A stretch of DNA of 64,000 bases from Tremella fuciformis. Taxonomy: Eukaryota; Basidiomycota; Tremellomycetes; Tremellales; Tremellaceae. Both the position numbers and the translations under genes were made by a program. The stretch is from assembly GCA_032768795.1 (NCBI GenBank), contig CP136496.1, positions 1,736,001 through 1,800,000 on the forward strand. The letters run 5' to 3'. Shown one piece after another: positions 34,780 to 47,093 of the stretch; position 1 is the stretch's first letter; each line of letters starts with the position of its first letter. Below the pieces are notes generated by a model. The model saw only the letters and a program-made list of their open reading frames with translations, ran no database searches and was not told the DNA's origin.

Positions 34780-34972
34780 TCCAGGCCGTCCTTGCTTCAG
34801 TTGGGAAATTGGTTGTCGTCGCTACCAGAGTCGCGTTCGACGCTGTTCGGGGCTCCGCGCCATTCTTGAACCGGACGAACGTTTGCCGGCGCATCACTCA
34901 CCCTCCTTTACCTTTCTTCACCGTCTCTCCCGACAGACAACACCGAGATGAGCTCGAGATAGCCAGGCGACC

Positions 34973-37900
34973 ATGTCGACACCGCTCAAGGCCCCAGAGG
35001 GCAACAGCAACCCGCTGGTGGTTGTGGCTGTGGCCGTCATCACCGCCATCCTCCGCGGTCTGGAGGCCATCCGCGATGCCGTCGCCTGGATGACCATCAC
35101 TCTCCCCGGGTACGCGCCGTCTGATCCGACTAATCCTTCTAGCGCTCATTCGCAGGATGATCGTGAGAATGCTGCAGTACTCCCTGACCATCTCGGTCGG
35201 CTTCCCGGTGCTGCTCGCGCTCTTCGTCGCTGCTGCCACCGGGGTAGTTCTGACCATTCGCTATAGGTACTTGACCAAGTACACGCAGCTCAAGGAAGGG
35301 GCCTTGCCCCCGCCGTCCCCGCCGTCACTAACGACCGAGCTCCTGCCGCTCGAGTCGGCAGGCATGGCGCACTCGAGGAGTCAGCGAAACGTGTTTCACA
35401 ATTATCTCGATGACTTCCTCTCTGCCATCAGGATCTTTGGGTATCTGGAGAAGCCGGTCTTCCACGAGCTCAGCAGGCACCTGCAGACGAGGAAATTGCT
35501 CGCGGGCGAGAGTGTGGAGATTGGAGGGGGAGACTTCTGGTGTGTGGTGGAGGGGAAGGTGCAGGTGGTAAGTCCGGTTCCTATCTGTGGTACTTAAAGC
35601 TCATTGTAGTTCGCTCCTTCAGACGAACAACCTGTGCCCCAGACCCCTGACCCCCTCTCCAACACGTCAAGGCCTTCGTTCAATGGCTATCATCTCATCA
35701 ACGAGGTGTCGACCGGAGGAACCCTCTCTTCTCTCTTCTCCATCCTCTCCCTGTTTACGGAAGACATCAAGCTGGCGTGGACCCCGCCGCCCAGCACGCC
35801 GGACGAGCCGATTGACGAGGACGAATACCTCGAAGCTGTCCCTATAGGCCGCGGGCGGGAGAAGACACGCACCAATTCAGACGTTAGCCATCTCGACATG
35901 GACCTGACTCATCGAACCGTCGAAAGCCCTTCAGAATTATCGCCTATCCCTCAAACACCTGTCCGGTTGAATCGTTCGTTGTCTGTCGGAACTGCAGAAG
36001 GCACTGTTCGCCAAACCTCGTCCTCGTCAGAAGGCACTGTGGAAGAGTCTGGTTCCTCGTCAGAGCCTCCCACCAAAGTGCCCTCACCGCAAGTCAGACC
36101 CGCACGTCGCAAGTCGACTTCGTTCCCGGCCTCTCCTCGACATCATAGGCGTCCAGATCCTTCAGCTACTATCAAGAAGCCAGCAATGCATCCACTGGCG
36201 GGCTACGGCACCAAGAGTCGAAGAAGACCTGCAACCGGACCGCTCGGAGCTGCAGCGTTGAGTGGTACCATCGCGCGTGCCACGGTCGATTCTACTCTGG
36301 CAGTCATACCGGCGGAAGCGTTCAAAAAGCTCACCAAAAAGTTCCCGAAAGCAAGTGGGACCGTGGTGCAGGTCGTATTGGAGCGCTTCAGTCGAGTCAC
36401 GTTCATGACTGGTAAGTGGCTTCACCCTACAGCCTTCAACGCTCATGGGTAGCGCACAAATTCCTTGGCTTGACGAAGGAGATTCTCCGTTCAGAGTCAT
36501 CGCTTAACGCCCTCGTTTCTCATCCTCTTCCGAGAAGCTTTTACACTGGCGGTGGTATGCAGGCGTTAAGAAACCGATTTCAGCCTCAGCAAGCGCAGGG
36601 TCACGACACCCACATGACAGTATCCTCTGCTGAACAGGACGCGAAAGACTACTTCGAGTATGTGCCCGTCAGCCCGACCGTTCGATCGCCCTCTCTTCCG
36701 GCAATCACTCCTCGGATGGCAATGACTCCGTCCATCGCATCAAATGTTCCCCTGGCTGCTGAGGACGGGGAGGAGAAGCCGCCGACTTACACAAACGGCG
36801 AGACGAACGGTACCGAAGAGAAACCTGACGCGAATGTGACGACTGAGAAGCCCCCTCATTATGTTGATCTGAGCCCGGAGGCGGCGGTGAGGCATTCCAC
36901 CAAATTCGTCCGACGCACGTCGGGTCTGCGAAAACAGGTGGCTCCCGGTGATCTCGCTATGAGCCGGCATGAGCCCGACGAGTACAACGGCGCGTACTAT
37001 AGGCCAGGGCAGCGCACGCCAGGCCTACCGCGCATGGACACCTGGCGAGGCCGTTTTGTCGGCTCGAGCACCGATGTGAGGAAACATGGCGGTCAGCCAA
37101 TCGACCCTTCGCCAGAGCTTGACCTTGATGGGCGATTCGAAACGGAGCTCAGAGAAGCCGTCGTACTCAGTATGGCCAGATCTATAGGCTTGGCCCAACC
37201 TGTAGAAGGCTTGGAGAGGACAGCTCGATCATCGGTCGCGCCTTCGGTCTCGGCACTGTCGACACCCAATTCGCCAATGTTCCTGCCGCAGGGTCGGGGT
37301 GCCAAAGCGCCTTTCGGCAATGTGCTCGACATGATGAACGCCTCGGCCCACAATGACAATCTGCTTGGAGGCATGCTTCGAGAAGCAGCGATGAAGCTTC
37401 GCGGTGATGACGAAGCCAGCGATATATCGGCGAGCGTGCAGGAGAGCGGTGCCGGCACTGGACTAGGCCTGGAGGCTCATGATAAAGTTCTGAAAGATCT
37501 CGAGGGTCATCTGGAGATTCTGTACTTCAAGAAGGGCACTAAACTTGTCGGCGAGGGCGAGAAGTCTCCAGGCGTCTACTATGTCATCGACGGGTTTCTC
37601 GAGGTTCGTCGAGCGGCATCCCGGCCCATACGACGGACGTACTGATGATCAGGTCTCAATACCCACTCATCCCTCAGGGTACGATACACCGAGCAAAGCA
37701 TTGCAGCCTCCACCGCCGACCGCTGCGTCGCCATCTCATGGACAGGCTTTCGGACTGGCGCTGGGCTCTGACGAGGAGCCCGACCGTTCTGCAGGTCATC
37801 GTGCGGGGAGTACGGTGGACGAGCCGCTCTTCACGGTCAAACCAGGCGGGATCGCTGGCTACCTCTCGTCGCTCTGCAGTACCGATTCGTACGTGACCAT

Positions 37901-40465
37901 CACCGCGAAGACCGACTGCTTCGTTGGCTTCGTCCCGCATGCGTCTTTGCAACGTATCATCGAAAGACGGCCCATCGTCCTCCTTACTCTCTCGAAACGA
38001 CTCATCTCCCTCCTGTCGCCTCTCGTCTTGCATATTGACGCTTCCCTCGATTGGATGCAGCTCAGCGCGGGGCAGGTGCTCTACGAGAAAGGCGATAAAT
38101 CCTCGGACTTCTTTGTCGTCATCAATGGTCGACTGCGATCTTTCGCAGACAAAGACGGCGATATGCAGGTGCTGCGAGAATACGGTCAGAATGACTCAAT
38201 TGGCGAGCTGGACGTCATCACGGCTGTCCCTCGATCGGATACGGTCAATGCCATTCGTGACTCGGAACTGGTCAGAATCCCCGCTGCGCTATTTGATGCG
38301 ATCAGTGTCCAGCATCCTGCCACAACAGTTCAGTTCCTCCGGCTTATCGCCAAGCGTGTAAAGCGAGCCATGGGAGACCAAGCAACGATTGCTAGAGCTC
38401 CCCGCCTGCCGCCTACGGATGTCAACCTGCGTGAGTAAGCTTGGCAAAGTAGGAGCATTCTCATATCCAGATACGATCTGTATTCTGGGATCTAATCGGA
38501 ATGTGCCAGTTGTACAGTTTGCGGGCAAGTTGAAGACCTCGCTCGAAGAGCTTGGAGCATCGACCTCGTATCTGGATCAAAGTACTGTCATGAGACATCT
38601 TGGTCGACACGCCTTCGCTCGCATAGGGTTAGTCAATCCACCTTATACGGCCGACGCTCACTTTCATCCAGTCAACTCAAGATTCAAGGGTGGCTCGCCG
38701 ACCAAGAGGTCAGCTACGTGACAACTTCGTGGCTAGCTGTACTGATATTATAGCAACACCATCGGATTGTGCTTTACGTGGCGGATACTCCGCCTGCCAG
38801 TCAATGGACCTTGACGTGTATCCGACAGGCGGATCTAGTGCTCGTTCTTGGTCCGCCGGCTTCCTTGACATGAAGAGTAAGCTGATTCCATAGCAATGGG
38901 AGACGACCCGTCTCTTGGCGAATACGAGAAGCTTTTGCTGGCCACGAAGACTACCGCTCGCAAGGAGCTCATTCTCCTGCATGACGAGCGGACTGTCGCG
39001 CCGGGCTCGACTAGGCCATGGCTGAGGAACCGTCCTTGGCTTCAAGCACATCATCACGTCGAGCTGCCGGGCGTTGTGACACCGATCAAGTCCTCTAATT
39101 TGCATGAGCAAGCCGCCGTAGCTGCATTCAAGCATCTGCGCGAAAGGGTCGAAGGTCGGATCAGAAAATACCGCGGTCTTCGTCCTCCCGCCCGACTCCG
39201 CCGTCCAGCTCACATGAACGACTTTGCCCGTATCGCGCGGCGTTTGTGCGGAAAACAGATTGGTCTGGTGCTAGGCGGGGGAGGCGCACGGGGTATCTCC
39301 CATATCGGCATGCTGCAAGCTCTCGAAGAGGCTGGTGTTCCGATCGATGCAGTCGGCGGCTGTTCCATTGGCGCCTTTGTGGGAGGTCTATACTCCCGCG
39401 AGTCGGATCTTCTCGAAACGACGGGGCGAACCAAGCAGTTTGCCGGAAGGATGGGGAGCATGTGGAGAATCTTGAGCGACGTGACGTATCCTTATGTCTC
39501 GTATACGACAGGTCATGAGTTCAGTGAGTGCGCCTCTGCGTCTCGTGGCGAAGCTGATGTCTCCAGATAGAGGTATATGTGAGGATTGATATCGGTTCGG
39601 GGGTCCTGTTCGAGCTGACGATGCAGATAAAGCGTTTTACAATACGCACATAGAAGGTCAGCTGACTTACGAGCAGTCTGAAACAGAGCTGAGATCGCAG
39701 ATTTTTGGATCCCATTCTTTGCCAACTCGACCAATATCACGCACTCCCGTATGGAGGTCCACCGGTCGGGCTATGCGTGGCGGTACGTCCGCGCCTCGAT
39801 GACCCTCGCTGGTCTCCTGCCGCCTTTATCGGATAACGGCAATTGTAAGTCCCTTAGGTGCGCACGATATCCAGCTGAGGCAGGTAGTGCTGGTCGACGG
39901 AGGGTACATGGACAACACGCCCATCGGGCCATTGCGGTCGGGCGGGATCAGGGACATCATAGTCGTTGATGTGGGATCGATAGACGATACTTCGCCCAGA
40001 AATTACGGAGACTCTGTATCGGGCTGGTGGATCTTCCTGAACAAGTGCGCGCCCTCCCCTTGCCCCCTGCCCACAAACCTGACTTATCGGCAGATTCAAC
40101 CCGTTCTACCAGCGCTCAGTCCTATCCATGACCGAAGTCTCGTCACGTCTGGCCTAGTGAGTACTTGTTTTTGGAGATAGTATACTGGAGGGGCAGAGCT
40201 AAGGCGCAGCGTGTCGAGCGTCAAGACGCTCGAAGACGTAAAGAACGACCCGGCGTGCATGTACATCGCCATGCCCGTCCAGCAGTTCGAGACGCTCGGG
40301 GGATTCAAAAAGTTCTCAGAGGTCCTCGCTGTGGGGCTGAAAGCGGCGCGAGACCAGCTCGCCAAGTGGAAAGAGGAGGGCAGGCTGCCCAGCGGGCTCG
40401 TAGACGATATCAAGGGCCAGAAAGTCATTGCGAACGCCGCGCGGACGCGGCGTATGTCCATTTGA
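34973..40465 (+). CDS. NTE1: Neuropathy-target-esterase-like lysophospholipase
   Basis: NTE1 deacylates phosphatidylcholine at the endoplasmic reticulum. Two hydrophobic segments lie near the N-terminus ([20 protein letters not shown] and the [20 protein letters not shown] region). Cyclic-nucleotide-binding-like domains follow ([58 protein letters not shown] with [10 protein letters not shown]). Long Ser/Pro linkers lie between them. The patatin domain is near 39.2-40.0 kb: oxyanion loop [12 protein letters not shown], nucleophile elbow [13 protein letters not shown] (most homologues read GTSIG), and the catalytic Asp in [10 protein letters not shown]. More than ten short introns interrupt the gene; exact borders were only partly traced. 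The stop at 40465 follows a basic tail. Confidence 0.93.
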
Positions 40466-40533
40466 CGCTTATACGTATGTACAACATGCATCATCGTGCA
40501 AAAAGTAAATGGCCGTGTCGAACCGCTGGACTA

Positions 40534-43288
40534 TCAAGTGCGCAGCGCCTGGCCGGGCCCGCCAAGCCGGGGCGAGATGCTCATACCCTCCAGACTGCTG
40601 CTGAGGCCGCCGTCCTTCATCCACCTGCGGCGCATCTCAAAGCTGCTCCCCGCCGCGCCTTTCGGGACGCTCAAACTGCCGAATCGGCTGCTGGCCATGG
40701 CGGAGCTAGCTGCGCTCTGCGAGACGCTCGTGCCGTCCATCTCGCTAGGCAGCTCAGACTCGGCTTCCTCCCCGTCTTCATCGTCGTCGTCGTCGTCTTC
40801 GTCGTCGCTCTCTTGCTCGAGCGCCACTTCGAACCATGTCCGATACATCGGCTCGACGAAGCGTTTGGACCGAAGCAGGTCGTAAGGGTCGAAAGGGAAG
40901 TAGTCGTCGAGACCCGCGTCGATATTTGCCTGACGGGCCTTTTTCGCCAGCGCAGTGGTGGTGTTGACGCCTTTCGTGCTCGTGTGCGTGGGCCCAGGGG
41001 CGGACGAGGGGAAGGCGGCGTGGTGCAGTGACGTGGCAGACCGGGAACGGTTCGCATTGGCCTCGATGATGCTGAAGCAGTATGCGAAGCCTGTCTGGTG
41101 GGCTACCTTGGCAAATGTGTTAACGACCGTGGGGTTGCAGCCGAGAAGAGGGTTCAGATCGGAGGTGAGAGCTCGCTGGAGTATCTCGAGATCTGCCATC
41201 CATTTGCCCTCCTCCGCTTGATCCATATCTGGGTCCGCTTCCAACTCGAGCTCGCCGACCACTTCGTCGTTTGCTTCCGAGGTTCGGCGACGCTCCTGTT
41301 CGGAGAGAAGAGCAGGATGGCGGAAACAGAAGATGAGCATTATTGCCTGGCATACCGCGTAGAAGAGCGGCAGTTCCTGGGAAGGCGATGATGGGTGATG
41401 ATTGTGCAGCTTCCCATCGACATACGCCAGGAGATAGGTCATCACTTGTCGAGCTTGATCGTCTGGGACGAATCGGGCGCGAGTTACGATCGAGCCGATG
41501 TACACGGTCGCAGCGATGCGCTGATTGAGAGAAACTGTCGCGCTCGTGGCGGACGGCTGCGCGGACGTCGTGGCGTACAGAGCTTGCGAGACAAGGAGAC
41601 CGAGAAACAGGTCCGTGTGTGAGGGGGAGAATGATGCGCAGAGAAAAAGCAGGAAGGGGATGTGTTGAGTGGAGGATGTAGGTAAGATTTGGCGTGTGAA
41701 GATGTTGAGAAGGGTCTGAAAGTTGGCCAAGCTCTGTGCGGGACTGACTGCGCGTCGGCGTCCCGTGAGATAAGGCAAGGAGGTATCGAGACTGGCAGAG
41801 AAGTAGGTTCCAATCTCGGATGTCGGGGTCGATGTGCCGGAAGATAGAGTCGTTTGCAGCAAGGCCTGGGTGGCGAGCTCGGCTGCCGGTGTATGTGGGT
41901 CCTTCTGTCCCATCGACTCCTCCAAATGCGAGAAGAAGTGCAGCAGCATGCCATCGAGTTTGTTCTTCATCAACCGTACGGCCGTACGCTTCTTCTCCTT
42001 CTCGTTGGCGGCTTTGGTCGAATCGTCTTCAGAATCAGAATCCGCAGAGTCGACCGACGACATGTCTTCCGGGTCAGGATCGGCATCATCATCCTCGTCC
42101 TCGTCTTCCGGCTCGTCGTCTTTTGGCACGTCTTGGGTGATGAGGAGGTCTAGGGGATCGACCATCTGGGATGCTGACAAGGTCGACGGGCCAGCCATGC
42201 CTTGAACCTCATCGTCCTCGTCGTCCTCTCCCTCGTCGGACGCGTCGTCTTCTTGATTGCGCGTGATTTCAACCTGAGATGATGAGCCCAGCTCATACTG
42301 GCATGAGACAGCTCACATCGATCCGAAGCATCCGATCTACCACCTCTCCCCAGACCCTCTGCCCAAGCTCGGGGCAGTAGCTGATCAGCTCGCAGCAGTT
42401 GCGCATGTAGGTGGTCTGATAGACCTCTAATTCGCGTTTATGAGGGAATTGTCGAAAGAGGATGGGTTGGATGACGGTGGGCAGGGTGGGGATGAGCGAG
42501 AGAAGGTGGGCGAGAAGAAGGTGATGGCGAGCATGGAATAGTCGTCGAGAGATGGGATTAGGAGAGGTCGACTCGCTCGGATGTTCTAGCGCTCAGCGTC
42601 GGTCGAGACGGACAGCAGGCGACTTACGCCAAGCGAAGCCTTTGATCGCCATGCCGACCACCTCCTTTGCCCAGGACGGATGGGCGCTGACGAGCACTCC
42701 GCAAAAGCCAACGAAGGATTTGACAAACTTCTCCTCGCCTGTCGCCCACGGCAGAGAAATGATGGCCGAGACCAAACTGCGGTGATCATCGGGAGAGAGC
42801 AGGCTGACGTGAGCCGTGAGGGCGCGGAGGAGGGGAAGCAGTGGGGAAAGGAGGGGAACCGGGGCCAGCGGCGTCGGTAAGAAATGAGCCAGCAGGTCAT
42901 TGTAGTGAGCCATACGCCCGTCCATACTCTCCTGCAGAGCCTTGGGCACAAAGACCGCAATCAGCCCTCGCTGAAACGCCTCGCGATCTCGCGCGGCCCT
43001 GGCTGCCCCCGCATCCGAGGTAGACTTTGTACGTCTCGCGCGCACGCGCAAGCTCTCGTCCGACTCGCGCGGGCGCTTCTTGCCCGCCAGAGAGGACGAG
43101 CGCGAGTTGACCAGCGAGAGCGGGTCGAGGGACATGCTGGGCGGCGAGGGTTTAGGTTGAGAAAGGACGAGTGGCGGTTTTGGCTTGGACGATCGTTTCG
43201 AGGACGAGCCGGATGCCGAGGGGTACGGCCCGATATTGCGGGGGCCGTGGGCGAGATGGGATGTCGACCAGGCTGAGAGAAGGGGCAT
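40534..43288 (-). CDS. RRN3: RNA polymerase I initiation factor Rrn3
   Basis: Rrn3 links RNA polymerase I to the rDNA promoter. The N-terminal exon (from 43288) is basic and Ser-rich, then has RGLIAVFVPKALQESMDGRMAHYNDLLAHF. The large second block contains acidic EDEDEDDDADPDPED, VRLMKNKLDGMLLHFFSHLE, HIPFLLFLCASF, AATVYIGSIVTRARFVPDDQ, AVCQAIMLIFCFRHP, LNPLLGCNPTVVNTFAKVA and YFPFDPYDLLRSKRFVEPMYRTWFE, the order of Rrn3 HEAT repeats. A run of Asp/Glu (encoded by a GAC/GAA repeat) sits near the C-terminus. An upstream methionine at 43381 exists, but the next one fits better. The gene converges on NTE1 with only 68 bases between stops. Confidence 0.92.
40776..40807 (+). repeat. TCG/TCT trinucleotide repeat inside RRN3
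   Basis: A run of TCG/TCT triplets on the plus strand encodes an acidic Asp/Glu tract in the C-terminal part of RRN3. Such tracts are common in nucleolar proteins and prone to length change. Confidence 0.8.
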
Positions 43289-43766
43289 GGTGCGCTGGGG
43301 CGGGGGTGGACGCGATGCTTGACGCGACGACCCCCTCGATGTGGAAGAGAGGCAGAGAGATGGAGATCGATGATGAGGCAAAGGTCGTGTGAGGAAAGAA
43401 ATCTGGGCCGAGGTGGTGCCTGGGAGAATTGCTTGAAATTTCCGAAAGAGGCTCTTTTGCGAACACGTGGATCACTTCCTCCGTCACTTCCTAGGAGAGC
43501 GACCTTTCCTTCGCATCGTATCTCGTCGACTCAGTTGTACGGACGGGCGTAGTGTGGGACACAGCGCCCGCTAGACCGCTCTCTCAGGTGGTGCTGTGGA
43601 GGGACTCTCACTAGCCGAGTGCGGGACAAACAGACGTCGGGCGGCGCCTGGGGCGTCTCAATCTTTCTGACGATTCTTCTGCACGCTGACCCAACGACTC
43701 GCTCATTCTCTTGATCTGCTCACTCTCTTCTGATCTACATCTGACCTTATTACCTCTTGAATCAAG

Positions 43767-45621
43767 ATGAGCACCAACGACAGCTCTCACGGCATCGCAA
43801 CGCTCCTCCTCCCTCCTCTCCCGCTCGTGTCCCTCCCGCCCTTGCCGCGCATCAACAATCCCGACATTGAGCGCATAGTACTTACCCACTCATCACATCA
43901 CGGCCTCCCAAAGGCGCGAGAAGAAATCAACCTCGCTGAAGAAGCCGCCGTGGAAGACTACGAGAAGCTCGAGCATGTCGGAGATGCTCTCTTGGGTGAG
44001 CCCCTCCCAGCTTCGCGTCGCTTATGAGCAGGCGCGACTGTCGTCACTATGCTTCACGACATGTACCCTTCTCTGAAGCAAGGTCCGGCAGCAGTGAGTC
44101 CCACTCAGCATGCTCGCGTCGCTGAATGGTAGTTCCTCAAAGACCGCCTGGTGTGTAATGCCACTCTCGCCCAGATCTCGGACCGATACGCCCTCCCTGC
44201 ACGGCTGAGAGGCGGGAACGAAATCTATACAACGAGGCAGTCTGAAAAGGTTCGAGCGAGCGTGTTCGAAGCGTACATTGCGGGAGTGTACTACGACTTT
44301 CTGCGCGCAGGCGAGCAGTCTTCGGTAGACACGACCGACAACCCGCATGGTGTGGTGGACGACGAGGACTATGTGCCAGAGATATTTGGGCTGTCGCTGG
44401 CGCGCAAGCTGCGCAAGGCCACGGGGCCTACAGTCACGCGAATAGGATTGATCGAGCCTCTGACGCCGACCAAAGCCGTAGTCAAGAAGGTACAGCCCAG
44501 GCCGGTCACTCCTCCCGCCCGACACCCTGCTGTTCCCGAAGATCCTTTCGCCGAGCTCCTGCAATACTCGCGCCCGCGCCCCTCGCCCTCTCCGCCCTCT
44601 CACTCCTCACACACGACATCCAGCTCAGAGGACACTGCAGCGATCCTAGCGCCTCTCATGCGGCAAGTCGGCGGCCCGCGCTCGTACCCCGGGCGCAACC
44701 GCGGCCAAGCGTTCTACCGCCTGGAGCTGTGGCTCCACCCGCTCTATGTCCCGCTTGCGCACTGGGCCCTGGGGTGCATGCAGATGAACGCCGCGCAGCT
44801 CGAGGACGTCCCGATCAAGCCGCCCAAGCCCAAGCAGAATGAGCAAGCCGACCATCCTGAATGGGAGCTGGAGGATTACAAGGCTGCGAATGCGCCGCAG
44901 CTTCTGCAGGCGTTTGTCGTGTGGAAGAGGGCCATGGCGCCGATGTTCACGTACACGTTTGATCCGGAAACGGGACTGCACGAGACAATTTGCCAGATGA
45001 GGCCGTTGCCGGAGAGGAAGAGGAAGCCGCAGCATGTGCCGGCGAAGCGGGTCGACAAGAAGCCAGAGAAGGCGAAAGTTTCGGCGGAGGAGGAAGTATC
45101 AACCGTCGGGGAGTCGAGCGACCCGATCGCAAATGACAAAAATGCTTCGAGTCCAACGGCCGTCAAGGAAGTGCCCTCGATGGACATGGCCCCAGAAGAG
45201 GGAGAAGAGTCAGTGGCTGAAGGGGAAGCGGCTGTAGCGGACGCCACAGAGCTCGAGGACCCCTCACAATTGCCTGTCACGGCTGAGGGCGGTCACGCCA
45301 CGCACGACCACACATCACCGTCATCTGGGCGCAGCGAGAAAACAGGGATCGACACCGAGGAAGAGACGAAAGGCACGGCGGCACAGAGTGAGCAGCTGGA
45401 CAAGCAAGACGATCGGTCGACGTGGAATGGCAAGCGATTTGACAACTTGTCAGCTTACCATAGTCTCCGCTTAGGACAAGCTGACCCGTAGGGTCGGCAC
45501 GGGAGTGAGAGGTGTCAAAGTCCATGCGACGAACGTAGCTGCGTATCTGGTCCTGAAGCAGATTGGGATCGCTCATTGGCTTCGGGTCGAGGAGGGCTTG
45601 GTGGAGGACCTCTTCGAGTGA
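43767..45621 (+). CDS. RNase III-domain protein with altered active site and split dsRBD
   Basis: Four exons (43767-43995, 44032-44093, 44133-45448, 45492-45621) give 578 residues. The RNase III domain (about 30-155) has the signature EKLEHVGDALLG, with E66, E69 and D73 at the metal-binding positions. The second motif reads RASVFEAYIAG: E143 is kept, but the position three before it, normally Asp (ADxxEA), is Ser140. The C-terminal double-stranded-RNA-binding domain is seen in two halves. Residues about 351-387 (APQLLQAFVVWKR, MFTYTFDPE) give helix 1 and two strands. Residues about 525-560 (WNGKRFDN, VGTGVRGVKVHATNVAAYL) give strand 3 and helix 2. About 137 acidic residues lie between. It could be a pre-rRNA processing Rnt1 relative or a non-catalytic paralogue such as mitoribosomal proteins. 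Confidence 0.85.
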
Positions 45622-45756
45622 CACGGGAGTAATGAGCTCGAACCGCGAAACGTACGTTGGCGACACCCTCTTCTCTCACTCGTACTGTGAATACCGTCCT
45701 GCTCGTCGCATGTATATTTCCGCGTCAGAAGTCGTCATGCTCGTGGCACGGCAATG

Positions 45757-46197
45757 TCATCCAAGCTTCTCTAGCTGCTGCCTCGTCTGCTCCGCCCTGC
45801 CCGCCTGACCTAGCGCAAGCTGCACCTCCACCCTCTTCCTCAACACCTCCTTCCTCATCTCAAGCACCCTGCTCAGCTCATCATCACCACCGCCAGTCCT
45901 CGAAAGCCTCTTCCACCTCCCAGCCAGGGCAGTGACACAGAGTGCCAATTCGCCATCGGCAGAATCGTACTTTGGTACCGGCAACGATGTATAGGCCTCG
46001 GCGAGGTCGAGTCGGACACGCAGCAAGCCCAGCTCGTCTGTGGCAACATTGTCGGAGTCGGCTGGGTTCGTGAGGACATACAGCTTTGCGCTGAGGAGGT
46101 GGACCTTTTCTTCCGGACCAGGCGGCGGTTTGGCGGTCAAAGCGCGGTTGATGAGCCCGATGTTGAGGAACGGCGAGGAGGCTATGGGTGGGGCCAT
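45757..46197 (-). CDS. Unknown 146-residue helical protein
   Basis: I do not recognise this family. A single exon from ATG 46197 encodes about 146 residues. It starts with a short hydrophobic N-terminus and contains several helical, TPR-like segments (NIGLINRALTA, KVHLLSAKLYVL, GLLRVRLDLAEAYTSL, a long basic MRKEVLRKRVEVQLALGQAG helix). The frame is open further upstream only through a non-ATG start. It converges on the RNase III gene, with 135 bases between stops. The amphipathic helices suggest a real protein. Confidence 0.55.
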   Translation of the reverse strand: MAPPIASSPFLNIGLINRALTAKPPPGPEEKVHLLSAKLYVLTNPADSDNVATDELGLLRVRLDLAEAYTSLPVPKYDSADGELALCVTALAGRWKRLSRTGGGDDELSRVLEMRKEVLRKRVEVQLALGQAGRAEQTRQQLEKLG

Positions 46198-47093
46198 GGC
46201 GGTTCGTAGGGCCTTACGAGGAGCATGGCTCGTGCGGATGGCGACTGGCGACGTGGAGAAAAGCAGGAAGCGTGGTGAAGCTTGACACCTGCTCGTGGAC
46301 AGTGTCCCCGGATCCGGTGGTTCGAGCGTCACGCCCAGTCGCCCAAGATATGACTGACTTCATCTCTTTCCACTCACTGTCGTCTGCATCCATCTCACCA
46401 CAAGACTCACCACTCTCTACCTGCAGGGACGCACAAGTACCTACGCCCATGACGCTCTGACGCTGTGACCTCGTTTCAACTCTGGAAAAAAGGACCCAAA
46501 GCTCAATAGATGAAACGGCCCTTTCCGGCGCCTCCCCCTCTTCTCTTCTTTGTCCTCGCCAGCCTCGTCGCCGCATGGAGCGAGCAGAGCAGAGCTGACT
46601 GATGCTCAGGTCCACGGCATGCATGGCCGTCCAGTCGCCAAGAAGACGGCGCCGGGATCCCTCCTTTCGGCCTTGAGCGACAGTCATCGCCAGCCAGCCC
46701 CTTGCTCACTCGTTGGCTGATGGATCTATCCTATTCTCCGTCTCTCCCCTGTCATTGATTCTCTGACTCTGCAGGTCACAAGGTGTCTGTGTCTCTGGGA
46801 AGACCACAAGGCCTTTGATCTTCGACCGCCTCTCTCTTTTCACCCCTCCTTCCTCCTCCGCCTTCGTCTTTTGTCCTCGGCCCTGCCCATCCGTCATCCC
46901 GGCTCACCCCATCGACGTCTAACCTTTGCAAGGTCTTGTTCTTGTTGATACCTGACCACACCACCTCTCGTACATAGCTTATACTTCTCGCATTCAGGTG
47001 AGGCGACGCCGACGCCGAAAACCATCGACTCACCCCGCGTGGTCGACACACACTCGTTACTTTTCCGTCAGTCATTGTCGAGCCGGTCTCGCC
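46198..47093. other. Divergent promoter region unknown gene/GH71
   Basis: About 0.9 kb without a convincing gene. The half next to GH71 carries long pyrimidine-rich tracts (46800-46880), a common feature of fungal promoters. A minus-strand open frame here (46214-46687) has no recognisable features. Confidence 0.6.

Noticed and set aside
46998..47093. In-frame N-terminal extension of the GH71 gene
   Set aside because: It has no ATG start, is Arg-rich, and would bury the clear signal peptide beginning at 47094.
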